Below the pieces are notes generated by a model. It was not told where the DNA came from. It worked only from the letters and a program-made list of their open reading frames with translations, and made no database searches. This document shows positions 1 through 9,591 of a stretch of DNA of 64,000 nucleotides, piece after piece; position 1 is the stretch's first letter; every line of letters starts with the position of its first letter. This DNA comes from Calothrix sp. NIES-3974. GTDB lineage: Bacteria > Cyanobacteriota > Cyanobacteriia > Cyanobacteriales > Nostocaceae. The DNA lies in assembly GCF_002368395.1 (NCBI RefSeq), contig NZ_AP018254.1, positions 1,550,001 through 1,614,000 on the forward strand, in the 5' to 3' direction. The position numbers and the translations under genes were made by a program.

Positions 1-529
1 ATTACTGAGCAGTTAACGCAACACTCCAGGCAAATGTCTTACCCGATATAAAACACCGGCTGACAATGACGCAGATATTAAATTTATAAACTTTTTACTG
101 AATACACCCTGTTTATAAGTTACAGGTAAGTGATGTAAATTTGATAGCCTCACTATATCTTTATATTTAAGTATTTTCCAGACCAATATATAAAGTTATC
201 GTGTAGATAGCCGCCAAACAGATGAAAAATTCATAAAGAAGACGAATTATGACTGAAGTTGTTGTTTAGGTGTGAAGTTTATATGTTGGTTCTTTTCAAA
301 AACACCATACTTTGCTTAAGCTGATACCCTTCAAAAAAAGCGTTGCAGAATTGGAGTATGAATGTACGTGTTGAGCATGGGTAAACAATACTCTTTAATG
401 ATTCATGATATTGGGAATACCCACAGGGATCACCTGACATCAATCCATACTCCCAATCCGCAACACCCCTATTCCCGATCCAACGGATTGTCTCCGAAAA
501 AACAGTCAGTCAAGGGTAAAAAACCACCT
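1..529. other. gene-free left edge
   Basis: AT-rich sequence with no convincing gene. A short open frame at 362-610 overlaps the 3' end of the lectin gene, has low-complexity composition and matches no family, so it was not called. No tRNA, hairpin terminator or repeat from the rest of the window was recognised here. Confidence 0.5.
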
Positions 530-2659
530 TTAAACCGACCTCGTGAGAATCCGATTACCAGCACTTGGAGCTTCAATTTCCCAATTTGTGTCACTGGTTC
601 GTTGATTTAGGGAGAAACCACCATCCAACTCAATTCTGCCACTTTGATTCCGACGCATCCGCCAAATAGCAGTTTCATCGGTGGCATAATTACGCCAGAG
701 AATATCGCCAATTCCATCACCAGTGAAATCAGCCACACCCTCAATTTCCCAATCAGCAGCAGGAGTCACATTCGGAGTCACAGAATAAGCACCATTTTGT
801 CTGAAATTTCCTCCACTACTCATTTCCCAAATAGCATTTTCACCAGTAGTGTAATTACGCCAGAGGAAATCACCAATACCATCACCGTTGAAATCAACCA
901 CCTCTTCTAATTCCCAACCAAAGGGTGCATCAGCCACAAAATATTGCTTGGTATTATCAACCGAGGGTACACCGTTTGTTGATCTTAATCCCCAGACAGC
1001 ATTTCTTCCAGTACTGAAATTGCGCCAAACGATATCTGCAATTCCATCACCCGTCATATCATGCCAACCAGCTATTTCCCAGGTAGTGTCTGTTTGCTCA
1101 TCAATAAATAAGGTTCCAGCTGAATTCAAAGAGAAGGGATTATTTGTGTTCGTTGCATTAAAGTCCAAAGTCCAAATCGCATTTTGTCCAGTTTTGTAAT
1201 TTCGCCACAAAATATTTTGTTTGCGATCGCCATTAAAGTCTTTTGCAGCTTCTATTTCCCAAGCGGTGTCCGGAACATCTGTAATAAAGTAACCATTCTT
1301 CAACTCCAGACCAGCGCTACCATTTTGCATTAACCAAATAGCGTTTTTCCCGTCATTATAATTACGCCAGAGAATATCAAGCACCCCATCATTATCGTAA
1401 TCGGCAACGCCTTCCATACTCCAACCCGTATCTTGCACCTGGGTGATAAATTTGCTATCGGAACCTAATGTGAAAGGTGTTGTGGTATTAGCTGCGTTGT
1501 ATTTAATCGTCCAAACAGCATTTTTGCCGTCATTATAATTTCGCCAGAGAATATCCGGCGTACCATCTCGGTTAAAATCAGGAAAATTCAGTGGATTATC
1601 AGCACCAAAGACCAGATTTGCCAAACCTCTAGTTTGGGGTTGGGTTTCATTCGCAAAACCACCGTATTCCACAATGTAACCTAGGGGTTCAAACTGGGGG
1701 ATGGATCCGTAATCGCGGTCATCGGGAAGGTCATTCCACTTCCCACGGGACTGTCCATTGTCGATACCGTCATTCCCGATCATGTGAGCATATGATTCAT
1801 TCCCCCCACTATTATTGGGTTCCGGGTCATTGAGGGTACGCCAATTTTCGTATCTACCTTCTACAGGTTGACCACCCTGTCCTTTCGGACCACCTGACCA
1901 AAAGATAGTACCCGCTTCTGGACCTGTCACCCACCTCCAGGTGTCGGGTGTTTCAACGTCATTTGCACCAATCCAACCATTACCAGCTAACCGTTGTTGA
2001 ATGAAGTCCTGTTCGCCTTGGCTAGTAACCGTCGTCAGATAACCTCGGAGTCCAAAGTAATCTCGACCATTGGCTGCATTATTGGCATTAGTCCAGGAAA
2101 TACCGCGATTTTCTACGAATTCGTAGTAATGACCATTGGGTGCGTAATAAATCGGACGACCAAGGGAAAATTCGATCTCCCGTCCTTGACCTTGTTGTGC
2201 GCTGGTATTGGTGTAGGTGACGGATTTGAGGGCGTTTTCGTACTCTAAATTCGTGGCAGTACCTGTAAAGGAAAGTACACCCGTTGTGGGATTGTATCTC
2301 CAACTCAAAGCCCCAATAGTACCATTTTCTCCTGTTTGACCGCTAATTCCTAAACTCTCTGTGGTGGGGTTAAACGTACCGGAAATGAAGACATTAGCAG
2401 CATCTAAAGTACCCCCGTCTGCATCAACAATACTTAATCTAGGGGCTATAACTTGAGCAGTACCGTTAGGGTTATATCTATTGGGAGTACCGATATTTAA
2501 AACTGGTTGAATACTTCCGGTGGATGCAGCTACTGGGTCAGCAGCACCTGAGTAAGAAATATTTTCCTCTAAGGGGGATGCAGGTGTCAGGTTGGCAGTA
2601 AAACCACTAATACTATCCAAGCGATTTTGCTGTTTGGAAGATAAAACTCGATTAGACAC
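530..2659 (-). CDS. C-type lectin and FG-GAP repeat exoprotein
   Basis: A 709-residue predicted surface or secreted protein. Residues about 45-155 resemble the cadherin-like repeats of large cyanobacterial exoproteins (IVDADGGTLDAANVFISG). Residues about 165-350 form a C-type lectin domain with an EPNN sugar-selectivity motif and a WND calcium motif. The C-terminal half has six FG-GAP/VCBS-type repeats, each with a DxNxDGxxD calcium loop followed by ILWRNY. Family knowledge suggests calcium-dependent carbohydrate binding or adhesion. Start is GTG at 2659 with GAGGAA upstream. There is no N-terminal signal peptide, so export by a type I (TolC) system is plausible but inferred. It stands alone, facing away from the next gene. 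Confidence 0.8.
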   Translation of the reverse strand: MSNRVLSSKQQNRLDSISGFTANLTPASPLEENISYSGAADPVAASTGSIQPVLNIGTPNRYNPNGTAQVIAPRLSIVDADGGTLDAANVFISGTFNPTTESLGISGQTGENGTIGALSWRYNPTTGVLSFTGTATNLEYENALKSVTYTNTSAQQGQGREIEFSLGRPIYYAPNGHYYEFVENRGISWTNANNAANGRDYFGLRGYLTTVTSQGEQDFIQQRLAGNGWIGANDVETPDTWRWVTGPEAGTIFWSGGPKGQGGQPVEGRYENWRTLNDPEPNNSGGNESYAHMIGNDGIDNGQSRGKWNDLPDDRDYGSIPQFEPLGYIVEYGGFANETQPQTRGLANLVFGADNPLNFPDFNRDGTPDILWRNYNDGKNAVWTIKYNAANTTTPFTLGSDSKFITQVQDTGWSMEGVADYDNDGVLDILWRNYNDGKNAIWLMQNGSAGLELKNGYFITDVPDTAWEIEAAKDFNGDRKQNILWRNYKTGQNAIWTLDFNATNTNNPFSLNSAGTLFIDEQTDTTWEIAGWHDMTGDGIADIVWRNFSTGRNAVWGLRSTNGVPSVDNTKQYFVADAPFGWELEEVVDFNGDGIGDFLWRNYTTGENAIWEMSSGGNFRQNGAYSVTPNVTPAADWEIEGVADFTGDGIGDILWRNYATDETAIWRMRRNQSGRIELDGGFSLNQRTSDTNWEIEAPSAGNRILTRSV

Positions 2660-3320
2660 TGGTTAATTCCTCGCAGAGATTAAAAATAGTTTAATTAGGG
2701 CGCTTGTCATGGTTTGGTTTTGATTTGCTCAACCAATCATTCAATCAAACGCGGTTTTGATAGAAGACCCTGAACTTCTCTGTAGCCGTTAGGATGTTGC
2801 AAAGACGGTTGAGCATGATTTCCGATTTACAACGTTTGTCAAAGATATGACTTTGGCGGAATGACAATCATACTTAAGTAGATACCTAAGTAGGGAGAAT
2901 CAATTTACTGCCATTGAATGTTATTTTGCCTAAAAAACTTAACCAGTTACATATTTAAGCATATTTTTAATGAAATGTAACGTTTTGAAGGACTAGACAG
3001 GTGATTTAAAAAATACTTTTTTTTGACTCTAAATATCAGTATATGGGAGCAAAAACCCTATTAGACAAAGCTTTCTTAATCAAAGGATAATGTAATTTAT
3101 TTTTCTTGAACTGTGGAATTTGCGGTTTGAGAGGTTATCGGGCAAAATGAATTTGAGATCCCGAAAGGTTGAAATCCTTGCAAATTGAGACTTTTGCCTA
3201 TTGTGTGTGTAGTTTAACAACGGGAAGCCTCAACCAACGTTCCAACTCCAGCAGACAGTGTTAAAATCTTAGCTTTCACAGTTGCAAATTTATTTTGCCT
3301 TACACACCCACAATTCAAAC
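2660..3320. other. divergent intergenic region
   Basis: About 660 bases between the divergently read lectin and peptide-binding genes, so it must hold promoters for both. It is AT-rich. No operator, riboswitch or window repeat was recognised. Confidence 0.5.
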
Positions 3321-5135
3321 ATGCTACGAAACAAGTTACTAACTAAATTTAGGGTTTCTACACAAATATTTCGTCGGGGTTGGATTTTTGCCTTGCTAGG
3401 AGTTTGGCTCGCGATTGGTTTACATGGGTGCAATCCAGCAGGAATGCGCAGTAATGCAGCTCAAACTTCGGAATTGGTGACAAGCATTCTCAGCGATGTC
3501 AAGACCTTTAATTATGCTTTGAGTAATGAGTCTCCGAATATTTTTCCCTTGACTTTTGAGGGTTTAATTTCCGAAAATCCTTTGACGGGGGAAATCGAAC
3601 CAGCATTGGCGAAATCCTGGCAAATTTCGGAAGATAAGTTAAAAATTACATTTACCATGCGTGATGGTTTGAAGTGGTCAGATGGTAAACCTTTGACGGT
3701 GGATGATGTGGTTTTTACCTATAATGACATTTACCTAAATCCCGATATTCCCACTGATACCCGCGATATTTTGAAGGTAGGAGAAAAAGGTTTATTACCA
3801 ACGGTCAAAAAAATTGATGCGAATCGAGTGGAATTTACCACACCTGAACCGTTTCGACCCTTTTTAGGGGTGACAGGGTTGCCGATTTTACCTAAACACG
3901 CGCTGAAAGAATCCATCGATCAAAGGGATAGTGAAGGCAAACCCTTATTTTTGGCTAAATGGGGTGTGGATACACCTGTAGAGGAAGTGGTGGTGAATGG
4001 TCCCTATAAATTAGCCCGTTATCAAACCAGTCAACGGATAATTTTTCAACGCAATCCTTATTATTGGCAAAAAGATCCGCAGGGAAAGCCAAAACCCTAT
4101 ATTGAAAGAGTTGTTTGGCAAATTGTGGAATCGACGGATACGGGTTTAATTCAGTTTCGTTCCGGTGGATTAGATTCGATTGCGGTCTCACCTGAGTATT
4201 TTTCTTTACTTAAAGCCCAGGAAGAACAGGGTAATTTTAAAATTTATAATGGTGGTCCGGCTGCAACTACCACCTTTGTGATGTTTAATCTGAATCAGGG
4301 TAGACGTAATGGTGTTCCCCTAGTGGACCCCATCAAATCACGCTGGTTTAATACGGTGGAATTTCGTCAAGCGGTAGCCTACGGTATTAATCGGGAAGCG
4401 ATGATTAATAATACTTACCGTGGTTTAGGGGAGTTACAAAATTCGCCTTTATATTCAGAAAGTCCCTATTATCTATCCCCAGAAGAGGGTTTAAAGGTTT
4501 ATGAATATAATCCAGAAAAAGCACGACAATTGCTAGTGAAAGCTGGGTTTAGATATAACGAACGGGGTCAATTACTAGATCAGGATGGTAATTTAGTTCG
4601 ATTTTCCTTGCTGACTAATACTGGTAATCGAATTCGTGAAGCTATAGGTGCGCAGATAAAACAGGATCTAGGTAGAATTGGTATGACGGTGGATTTTACA
4701 CCCCTAGCTTGGAGCGCATTCCTAGATAGATTAGATAATACCATGAATTGGGAGATGAGTTTGATTGGTTTTGGTGCTGGTTTTGAACCCAATTCCAGCG
4801 CTAACCTTTGGACTCCCGATGGTGGTTCCCACATGTTTAACCTGAAACCAGGTCCTGGTTCTAAACCGATTGAAGGGAGAGTGGTGTATCCGTGGGAAGC
4901 TAGAATTGGTGAATTGTATGTCAAAGCTGCACGGGAATTTGACGAAACTAAACGCAAAGCCTTGTATGCAGAATCCCAACAACTCACCCAGAAATACTTA
5001 CCCTTGATTCACCTGGTTAACCCCTATTCCTTAGCCGCAGTCCGCGATCGCTTTGAAAATATCCAACATTCTGCTACGGGTGGTACTTTCTGGAATATCC
5101 CGGATATCAAGGTCAGAAATGCTGTAGTTAATTAA
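3321..5135 (+). CDS. ABC transporter substrate-binding lipoprotein, peptide family 5
   Basis: A 604-residue periplasmic binding protein of the SBP_bac_5 (OppA/DppA/NikA-like) family. The family captures peptides, nickel complexes or other small solutes for an ABC importer. A basic N-terminus and hydrophobic stretch lead to the lipobox LHGC with Cys37, so it is probably a lipoprotein. Characteristic stretches include LAKSWQISEDKLKITFTMRD, DGKPLTVDDVVFTYND and FRQAVAYGINREAM. The ATG at 3321 was preferred over an upstream TTG at 3282 because it gives a better signal peptide. No permease or ATPase gene is adjacent, so its partners lie elsewhere and the substrate is unknown. A strong terminator follows. 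Confidence 0.88.
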   Translation: MLRNKLLTKFRVSTQIFRRGWIFALLGVWLAIGLHGCNPAGMRSNAAQTSELVTSILSDVKTFNYALSNESPNIFPLTFEGLISENPLTGEIEPALAKSWQISEDKLKITFTMRDGLKWSDGKPLTVDDVVFTYNDIYLNPDIPTDTRDILKVGEKGLLPTVKKIDANRVEFTTPEPFRPFLGVTGLPILPKHALKESIDQRDSEGKPLFLAKWGVDTPVEEVVVNGPYKLARYQTSQRIIFQRNPYYWQKDPQGKPKPYIERVVWQIVESTDTGLIQFRSGGLDSIAVSPEYFSLLKAQEEQGNFKIYNGGPAATTTFVMFNLNQGRRNGVPLVDPIKSRWFNTVEFRQAVAYGINREAMINNTYRGLGELQNSPLYSESPYYLSPEEGLKVYEYNPEKARQLLVKAGFRYNERGQLLDQDGNLVRFSLLTNTGNRIREAIGAQIKQDLGRIGMTVDFTPLAWSAFLDRLDNTMNWEMSLIGFGAGFEPNSSANLWTPDGGSHMFNLKPGPGSKPIEGRVVYPWEARIGELYVKAAREFDETKRKALYAESQQLTQKYLPLIHLVNPYSLAAVRDRFENIQHSATGGTFWNIPDIKVRNAVVN

Positions 5136-5144
5136 CTGATGTGG

Positions 5145-5169
5145 AACAGGCTTCTAGCCTGTTTTTTTT
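5145..5169 (+). terminator. Rho-independent terminator after the peptide-binding protein gene
   Basis: Perfect stem AACAGGCT / AGCCTGTT with a TCT loop, followed by a run of T, starting about 10 bases after the stop codon. Confidence 0.9.
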
Positions 5170-5440
5170 ACATAATTTATTAAGTATTTTTAGTTTTGTC
5201 AGTGTAAATATTTATATCCGCATGGTTATCGTAGACTGGCACAACTACGTACCTTTTTTTCATCTATCAAAGTGGTGGTGTTAGTACAAAAGTGCTGAAG
5301 CACTGCTAAGTGCCTTCCCTCACCTATTAAAAACTCATTTGTAATGTGGTGGAATACTAGTAGCCGATATTCATGAAATCTACATAGAAGACCCTGATGA
5401 CACTTATTATACTGACAATGTAATGTAATACTAGCCTCCT

Positions 5441-6028
5441 ATGATTTTACAGAAAGCAAAAGTATTAATAAGTACAGTAATGGGATGGGATATTCCGATT
5501 GAAAATCATGAACGCAGGTTGCTAGAACAGGAAATAATGCCGTATTTTGCCAGTCAAATTGATGTCAAAAAGGTTTTATTTGTTGGTTGTGGTTCCTATA
5601 CGAAACACTATCAAAAAATATTTGCACGACAAGAGTATTGGACAATTGATATAAATCCCCTCAAAAGAGTGTATGGAGCCAAACATCATATTGTTGACTC
5701 CATGAGTAATCTAGGTAATTACTTTCAACCTCAAGAACTCGATTTAATTATTTGCAATGGTGTATTTGGCTGGGGTTTAAATGAACGGGAAGCAGTCGAA
5801 TCAGCCTTTAGCGCATCTTATAACTGTTTACGCGATCGCGGTATATTACTTATTGGTTGGGATGACGTACCCGAACACAAGCCTTTTGCCTTGGAAACCC
5901 TCGACAGCATCACGAAATTTCAACCATACCACTTTCCACCCCTTAATACTTGGCGCTACAACAACCCCCACGATAGCGAAGACCATCATTACTATGATTT
6001 TTATCAAAAGAGAGCTAATAGGGAGTAG
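5441..6028 (+). CDS. class I SAM-dependent methyltransferase-like protein
   Basis: A 195-residue protein with a Rossmann-type methyltransferase layout. The SAM-binding motif I is VLFVGCGSYTKHY (residues about 45-57). An acidic post-I strand follows (YWTIDINP), then DLIICNGVFGWGL and LRDRGILLIGWDD, which fit the later strands and the usual position of a class I methyltransferase. The substrate cannot be inferred. Start is ATG 5441 with no clear Shine-Dalgarno. It is isolated, with a terminator upstream and the convergent dps gene downstream. Confidence 0.7.
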   Translation: MILQKAKVLISTVMGWDIPIENHERRLLEQEIMPYFASQIDVKKVLFVGCGSYTKHYQKIFARQEYWTIDINPLKRVYGAKHHIVDSMSNLGNYFQPQELDLIICNGVFGWGLNEREAVESAFSASYNCLRDRGILLIGWDDVPEHKPFALETLDSITKFQPYHFPPLNTWRYNNPHDSEDHHYYDFYQKRANRE

Positions 6029-6084
6029 CCATCTCAGAAATAAATCCCTTCGGTTATACATGTAAATGTTTACAACACATATAT

Positions 6085-6107
6085 GAGACGTAGCATCGCT
6101 ACGTCTC
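6085..6107. repeat. palindromic hairpin between methyltransferase gene and dps
   Basis: GAGACGTAGC and its exact complement flank a 3-base loop, between two convergent genes. It belongs to the GAGAC...GTCTC palindromes dispersed through this window. It may act as a bidirectional terminator, though no T run follows. Confidence 0.6.
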
Positions 6108-6147
6108 TACAGGATTTATTTATTGCATTCTTTTTTTCCAATCGGTA

Positions 6148-6663
6148 TTATTTACCTTGTAGATGGGCTTCTAGAAACCACAAATATTTATCAATGGTAC
6201 GGGAAACCTCTACATATAGGTCATTGGTATCCTGGTCATTGAGTTCATCCGCACGGTCAATATTTTCCCGTAGGTGTTTACCATAGCTAGCAAAACGGTC
6301 TGCTAAAGCGGTTACATGGTCAATTCCATCAGTAATATCAATTGGATATTCTGGTAAAATTGAGTCTGCGGCTGCCATTCGTACTGTACCACGGGCAATT
6401 CCACCCAGAGCTGTAGCTCGTTCGGCTACCATATCAATATATTCCCCTAATTGGTCTGCCATTTCATCAAACATTTCGTGCAACTGGAAAAAGTTCATAC
6501 CTTTAACATTCCAGTGAGCTTGTTTTACTTGGCTTCTTAAATCGCTAGTTGCAGCCAATGTTTGATTTAACATTTCCACTATTTGTTTTCTAGTTTCTTC
6601 TGGCAAATCAATTCGAGTGGCATGAAGATTGCTTTTGCTATTGCTACGAGAAATAGTCTGCAT
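6148..6663 (-). CDS. dps: Dps family DNA-protection ferritin
   Basis: A 171-residue Dps miniferritin, normally a dodecamer that oxidises and stores iron using peroxide and often binds DNA in starvation or oxidative stress. The family signature HWNVKGMNFFQLHEMFDE is present. Ferroxidase ligands fall at canonical spacing: His50, His62, Asp77 and Glu81. An N-terminal tail of about 18 residues with Arg and Lys could contact DNA (inference). Monocistronic, with about 440 non-coding bases upstream. Heterocyst-forming cyanobacteria carry several Dps paralogues and which one this is cannot be told. Confidence 0.93.
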   Translation of the reverse strand: MQTISRSNSKSNLHATRIDLPEETRKQIVEMLNQTLAATSDLRSQVKQAHWNVKGMNFFQLHEMFDEMADQLGEYIDMVAERATALGGIARGTVRMAAADSILPEYPIDITDGIDHVTALADRFASYGKHLRENIDRADELNDQDTNDLYVEVSRTIDKYLWFLEAHLQGK

Positions 6664-7100
6664 ACGTTTCCTAAGTAATCTAACAACAAACTAATTTTGC
6701 GGATTTACGCATCGAAAAATTATGGGCTTTTTATATACTTATTCCCGGATTTCTCATAAATCCTCAAACTCTTTCTTAGGGAATAGGGAATGGGGAGTAG
6801 GGAGTGGGAAGGAAATTTAGCACAAAAATGATGGATGATGGCAACAAAGAATTCAAATAATTAATGAACAATTTATTTCCATCTCTGTGACTTCATCATA
6901 GGAGCGATCGCAACTGGTTTAAATCTCACCGAAGGAATAATTATTTTTATCCCCAGGATGAGCTAGGGAAGATTAAGGACTGTATCAAGCCAGAAAAAAA
7001 GTTGGGATATACCCAACCAACCCCTGCATTAGACTAGTGTGTGAAGCCAAAACTTAAAATAATATGCCAGCTACGTAAATACTTCTAGTGTGATTAAATA
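6664..7100. other. intergenic region with a repeat copy
   Basis: 437 bases between dps and the csbD gene, holding the dps promoter. Bases about 6744-6791 are a diverged copy of the GATTTCTCAC-ended repeat (family F, better seen at 17604 and 37142), followed by the GGGAATAGGGAATGGGG-type filler common in Nostocales spacers. Confidence 0.5.
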
Positions 7101-7283
7101 CTAGTCAATTGCTTTTTTGACCTCATCCTTAATATTTTCAATTGTATGTTGAGCTTGAGCAGCTTCTTGCTTCGCTTTTCCTTCTGCTTTGTCTTGGGGA
7201 TTTCCGGTTACTTCTCCCACAACTTCTTGGACCTTACCTTCGATGTTTTTTAAAGTTGCATCTACACGATTTTCGATACCCAT
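7101..7283 (-). CDS. CsbD-like small stress protein
   Basis: A 60-residue hydrophilic, Lys/Glu/Ala-rich protein matching the CsbD family: N-terminal GIENRVDATLKNIEGKVQEV, then EVTGNPQDKAEGKAKQ. CsbD-like proteins are induced by general stress in many bacteria; the biochemical role is unknown. The start ATG at 7283 is preceded by AGGAG. Monocistronic. Confidence 0.88.
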   Translation of the reverse strand: MGIENRVDATLKNIEGKVQEVVGEVTGNPQDKAEGKAKQEAAQAQHTIENIKDEVKKAID

Positions 7284-7557
7284 AGAATAATTTCTCCTGG
7301 TGATTAATTAGATTTATCATGTTTGAGAATTATGAATATCCTATTCCCCACCACTTACTGTCAGCTTCTCACCAAAGCTTAGTTTCTCGCCAAATTTTTC
7401 TCTATTGGCAGGTAGACCTCATCACCCAACATATCTGTCGATAGCTAGATGGAGAGACGCGACCTGTTGTTTTGAATTGAATCCCTACTCCAAGGATGCC
7501 CTTTGGAGTCTACAATAGTAGCCTGAAGTGATAGTTCGGGATACGTATTTCATTTTT

Positions 7558-9033
7558 ATGACATCTGCGACACCAGTCAAAACTGAGTATGAGGCAATTA
7601 TCGGTCTGGAAACCCATTGCCAATTAAGTACGAAGACAAAAATATTTTCTGATAGTTCAACGGCTTTCGGTGGAGAACCAAATACAAATATTGACCCGGT
7701 GTGTATGGGTTTACCTGGTGTTTTACCCGTACTGAATCAAAAGGTCTTAGAATATGCAGTTAAAGCGGGTTTAGCTTTGAATTGCCAAATTGCTAAATAT
7801 AGTAAATTTGACCGCAAACAATATTTTTACCCGGATTTACCTAAGAATTATCAAATTTCCCAGTACGACTTACCGATTGCGGAACATGGTTGGTTGGAAA
7901 TCGAACTCATCGATAAAGACGGAAATCCAATCCGGAAAAAAATCGGTATTACCCGCTTGCACATGGAAGAAGATGCAGGTAAATTAGTTCACGCAGGTAG
8001 CGATCGCTTGGCTGGTTCGGCCTATTCTTTGGTTGATTACAACCGTGCAGGTGTCCCCCTAATCGAAATTGTTTCTGAACCAGATTTACGTTCGGGACAG
8101 GAAGCTGCGGAATACGCTCAGGAATTACGACGGATTATGCGCTATCTGGGTGTAAGCGATGGTAACATGCAAGAGGGTTCCCTGCGTTGCGATGTGAATA
8201 TTTCTGTTCGTCCCGTCGGACAAGAAAAATTTGGCACTAAAGTCGAAATTAAAAACATGAACTCCTTTAATGCCATCCAAAGAGCGATCGAATACGAAAT
8301 TGACCGCCAAATTGCTGCAATCGAAGCTGGTGAACGAATCATCCAAGAAACCCGTTTGTGGGAAGAAGGTAGTCAACGCACCATCAGTATGCGTACTAAG
8401 GAGGGTTCCAGTGATTACCGTTATTTCCCAGAACCCGATTTAGGTCCAATCGAGGTTTCCCCTAGTCAGTTAGATACCTGGAAAAGCGAGTTACCGGAAC
8501 TCCCAGCCCAAAAACGCCATCGTTATGAATCGGAGCTAGGGCTTTCTGCCTATGATGCACGCGTACTCACGGAAGAACGGGAGACTGCGGAATATTTTGA
8601 AGCCGTAATTGCCACAGGTGCTAACCCAAAAGCTGCGGCAAACTGGATTACCCAAGATATCGCTGCTTACCTAAATAAACAAAAACTCACCATCAACGAT
8701 ATTAAACTCACCCCCCAAAACCTCGCCGATACCATCAACCGCATCGAAAGTGGTAAAATTAGTAACGCGATCGCGAAAGAAAAACTCACCGACCTCCTGG
8801 ATGGTGTCACCCCAGAAGCAGCTTTTGCCGGTAGTGAACTTATCACCGACACCACTACCCTCGAATCCCTAATTGACGAAATCATCGCCGCAAACCCCAA
8901 GGAATACGAAAAATATCGCGGTGGTAACACTAAACTCAAAGGCTTTTTTGTCGGACAAGTCCTCAAGAAAACTGATAAACGTGCTGAACCCCGTCTCACC
9001 AATGAACTGGTTGAGAAAAAGCTCAACGCATAA
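7558..9033 (+). CDS. gatB: Asp-tRNA(Asn)/Glu-tRNA(Gln) amidotransferase subunit B
   Basis: The 491-residue tRNA-binding and kinase subunit of GatCAB, which converts Glu-tRNA(Gln), and in some species Asp-tRNA(Asn), to the amidated form. The family signature YEAIIGLETHCQLSTKTKIF lies near the N-terminus, with DYNRAGVPLIEIVSEPDLRS and MNSFNAIQRAIEYEI further on. The C-terminal GatB/YqeY domain ends in GFFVGQVLKKTDKRAEPRL. ATG 7558 was chosen over an upstream GTG (7528) because homologues begin MTSAT...KTEYEAIIGLETH. gatA and gatC are not in the window. The RNA array begins about 160 bases downstream. Confidence 0.97.
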   Translation: MTSATPVKTEYEAIIGLETHCQLSTKTKIFSDSSTAFGGEPNTNIDPVCMGLPGVLPVLNQKVLEYAVKAGLALNCQIAKYSKFDRKQYFYPDLPKNYQISQYDLPIAEHGWLEIELIDKDGNPIRKKIGITRLHMEEDAGKLVHAGSDRLAGSAYSLVDYNRAGVPLIEIVSEPDLRSGQEAAEYAQELRRIMRYLGVSDGNMQEGSLRCDVNISVRPVGQEKFGTKVEIKNMNSFNAIQRAIEYEIDRQIAAIEAGERIIQETRLWEEGSQRTISMRTKEGSSDYRYFPEPDLGPIEVSPSQLDTWKSELPELPAQKRHRYESELGLSAYDARVLTEERETAEYFEAVIATGANPKAAANWITQDIAAYLNKQKLTINDIKLTPQNLADTINRIESGKISNAIAKEKLTDLLDGVTPEAAFAGSELITDTTTLESLIDEIIAANPKEYEKYRGGNTKLKGFFVGQVLKKTDKRAEPRLTNELVEKKLNA

Positions 9034-9190
9034 ACACCACACAATCCTGGTGATCGACTAACCCAAAATTTCTGAGCTAGGTTCAAAAAACAGCTTGACG
9101 GAAAATAAATCTCCCTCAAACTTCCGCAAAATTTAAGGGTATTACTTCTTTATCTTATCCTTAAGAAAAATTTACATAAAATTGCCCCAA

Positions 9191-9207
9191 AATAGGTGTT
9201 ACCCCCC
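9191..9207 (+). promoter_or_regulatory. degenerate HetR-type box of RNA unit 1
   Basis: Aligned with the HetR inverted repeat reported upstream of hetP (GAGGGGTCTAACCCCTC, from memory) this site matches 11 of 17 positions, with the right arm ACCCCCC best kept. It starts 45 bases before the conserved RNA core, the same distance as in unit 2. A TATAGT -10 hexamer lies at 9221-9226. Confidence 0.45.
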
Positions 9208-9235
9208 AGCCCTGATATGCTATAGTGTGTTATGT

Positions 9236-9286
9236 AGATGCACCCTGATGATCCGGAGAGCCACGTAAGTAGCTCTCTGTTTTTTT
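9236..9286 (+). ncRNA. predicted small RNA, tandem array unit 1
   Basis: Conserved core AGATGCACCCTGATGATC, then a hairpin GAGAGC...GCTCTC (9256-9277) and seven or more T, forming a complete intrinsic terminator. A -10 hexamer TATAGT lies 10 bases upstream, so a transcript of about 50 nt is predicted. Unit 1 differs from units 2 and 3 mostly in the hairpin, where C opposite A replaces a U-G pair. An in-frame ATG could encode MHPDD..., but differences between units are mainly amino-acid changing and the pairing is kept, so RNA function is favoured. The exact transcription start is unknown. Confidence 0.7.
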
Positions 9287-9351
9287 AACAATTATTATTT
9301 GAGTAACGAAATTTACACCATTTTTTCAAGCATTTTTAACAAAAACTTTAT

Positions 9352-9368
9352 GAGGGGTCATACCCCTC
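9352..9368 (+). promoter_or_regulatory. HetR-type inverted repeat of RNA unit 2
   Basis: GAGGGGTCATACCCCTC matches the HetR operator reported upstream of hetP (GAGGGGTCTAACCCCTC, from memory) at 15 of 17 positions, with both arms perfect; only the two central bases differ. It starts 45 bases upstream of the RNA core, covering the -35 region, with a TATAAT-like -10 at 9387-9392. The position fits HetR acting as an activator (inference). Confidence 0.7.
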
Positions 9369-9396
9369 ACCCCAAAAATCAATTAATATAATAAAC

Positions 9397-9448
9397 AGAT
9401 GCACCCTGATGATCTGGAGAGCTACCTAGGTGGCTCTCTTTTTGTTTT
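9397..9448 (+). ncRNA. predicted small RNA, tandem array unit 2
   Basis: Same core as unit 1 (AGATGCACCCTGATGATCTG), followed by a longer hairpin GAGAGCTACC / GGTGGCTCTC with a U-G pair, then TTTTTGTTTT. It begins 161 bases after unit 1. The sequence between units is not conserved except for the HetR-type box and the -10 region, which suggests each unit is transcribed from its own promoter. Confidence 0.72.
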
Positions 9449-9548
9449 CAATCGAAAAATATTAAGATTAAGTATAATTTCCTAAGTATTAATAACTTTT
9501 TGGAAACTTGTGGGAAAAATTTCCGAGATTTTTGTCAAAAATACGCAT

Positions 9549-9565
9549 GGGGGGTTTGACCCCTC
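9549..9565 (+). promoter_or_regulatory. HetR-type inverted repeat of RNA unit 3
   Basis: GGGGGGTTTGACCCCTC matches the remembered HetR operator at 14 of 17 positions. It starts 43 bases before the RNA core, with -10 hexamer TATAGT at 9578-9583. Position and right arm are shared with the other two units. Confidence 0.6.
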
Positions 9566-9591
9566 ACTTAAGTATGCTATAGTAGTCTCAT

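Noticed and set aside
362-610. 82-residue open frame on the plus strand
   Set aside because: Overlaps the lectin gene's 3' end on the other strand, with low-complexity composition and no family resemblance.
4580-4987. Antisense frame of 135 residues within the peptide-binding protein gene
   Set aside because: Lies wholly inside a well-supported gene on the other strand and has no family features.
9239-9289. Mini-protein MHPDD... in each RNA unit
   Set aside because: No Shine-Dalgarno, differences between units are mostly amino-acid changing, and the frames end differently; pairing in the hairpin is kept instead.
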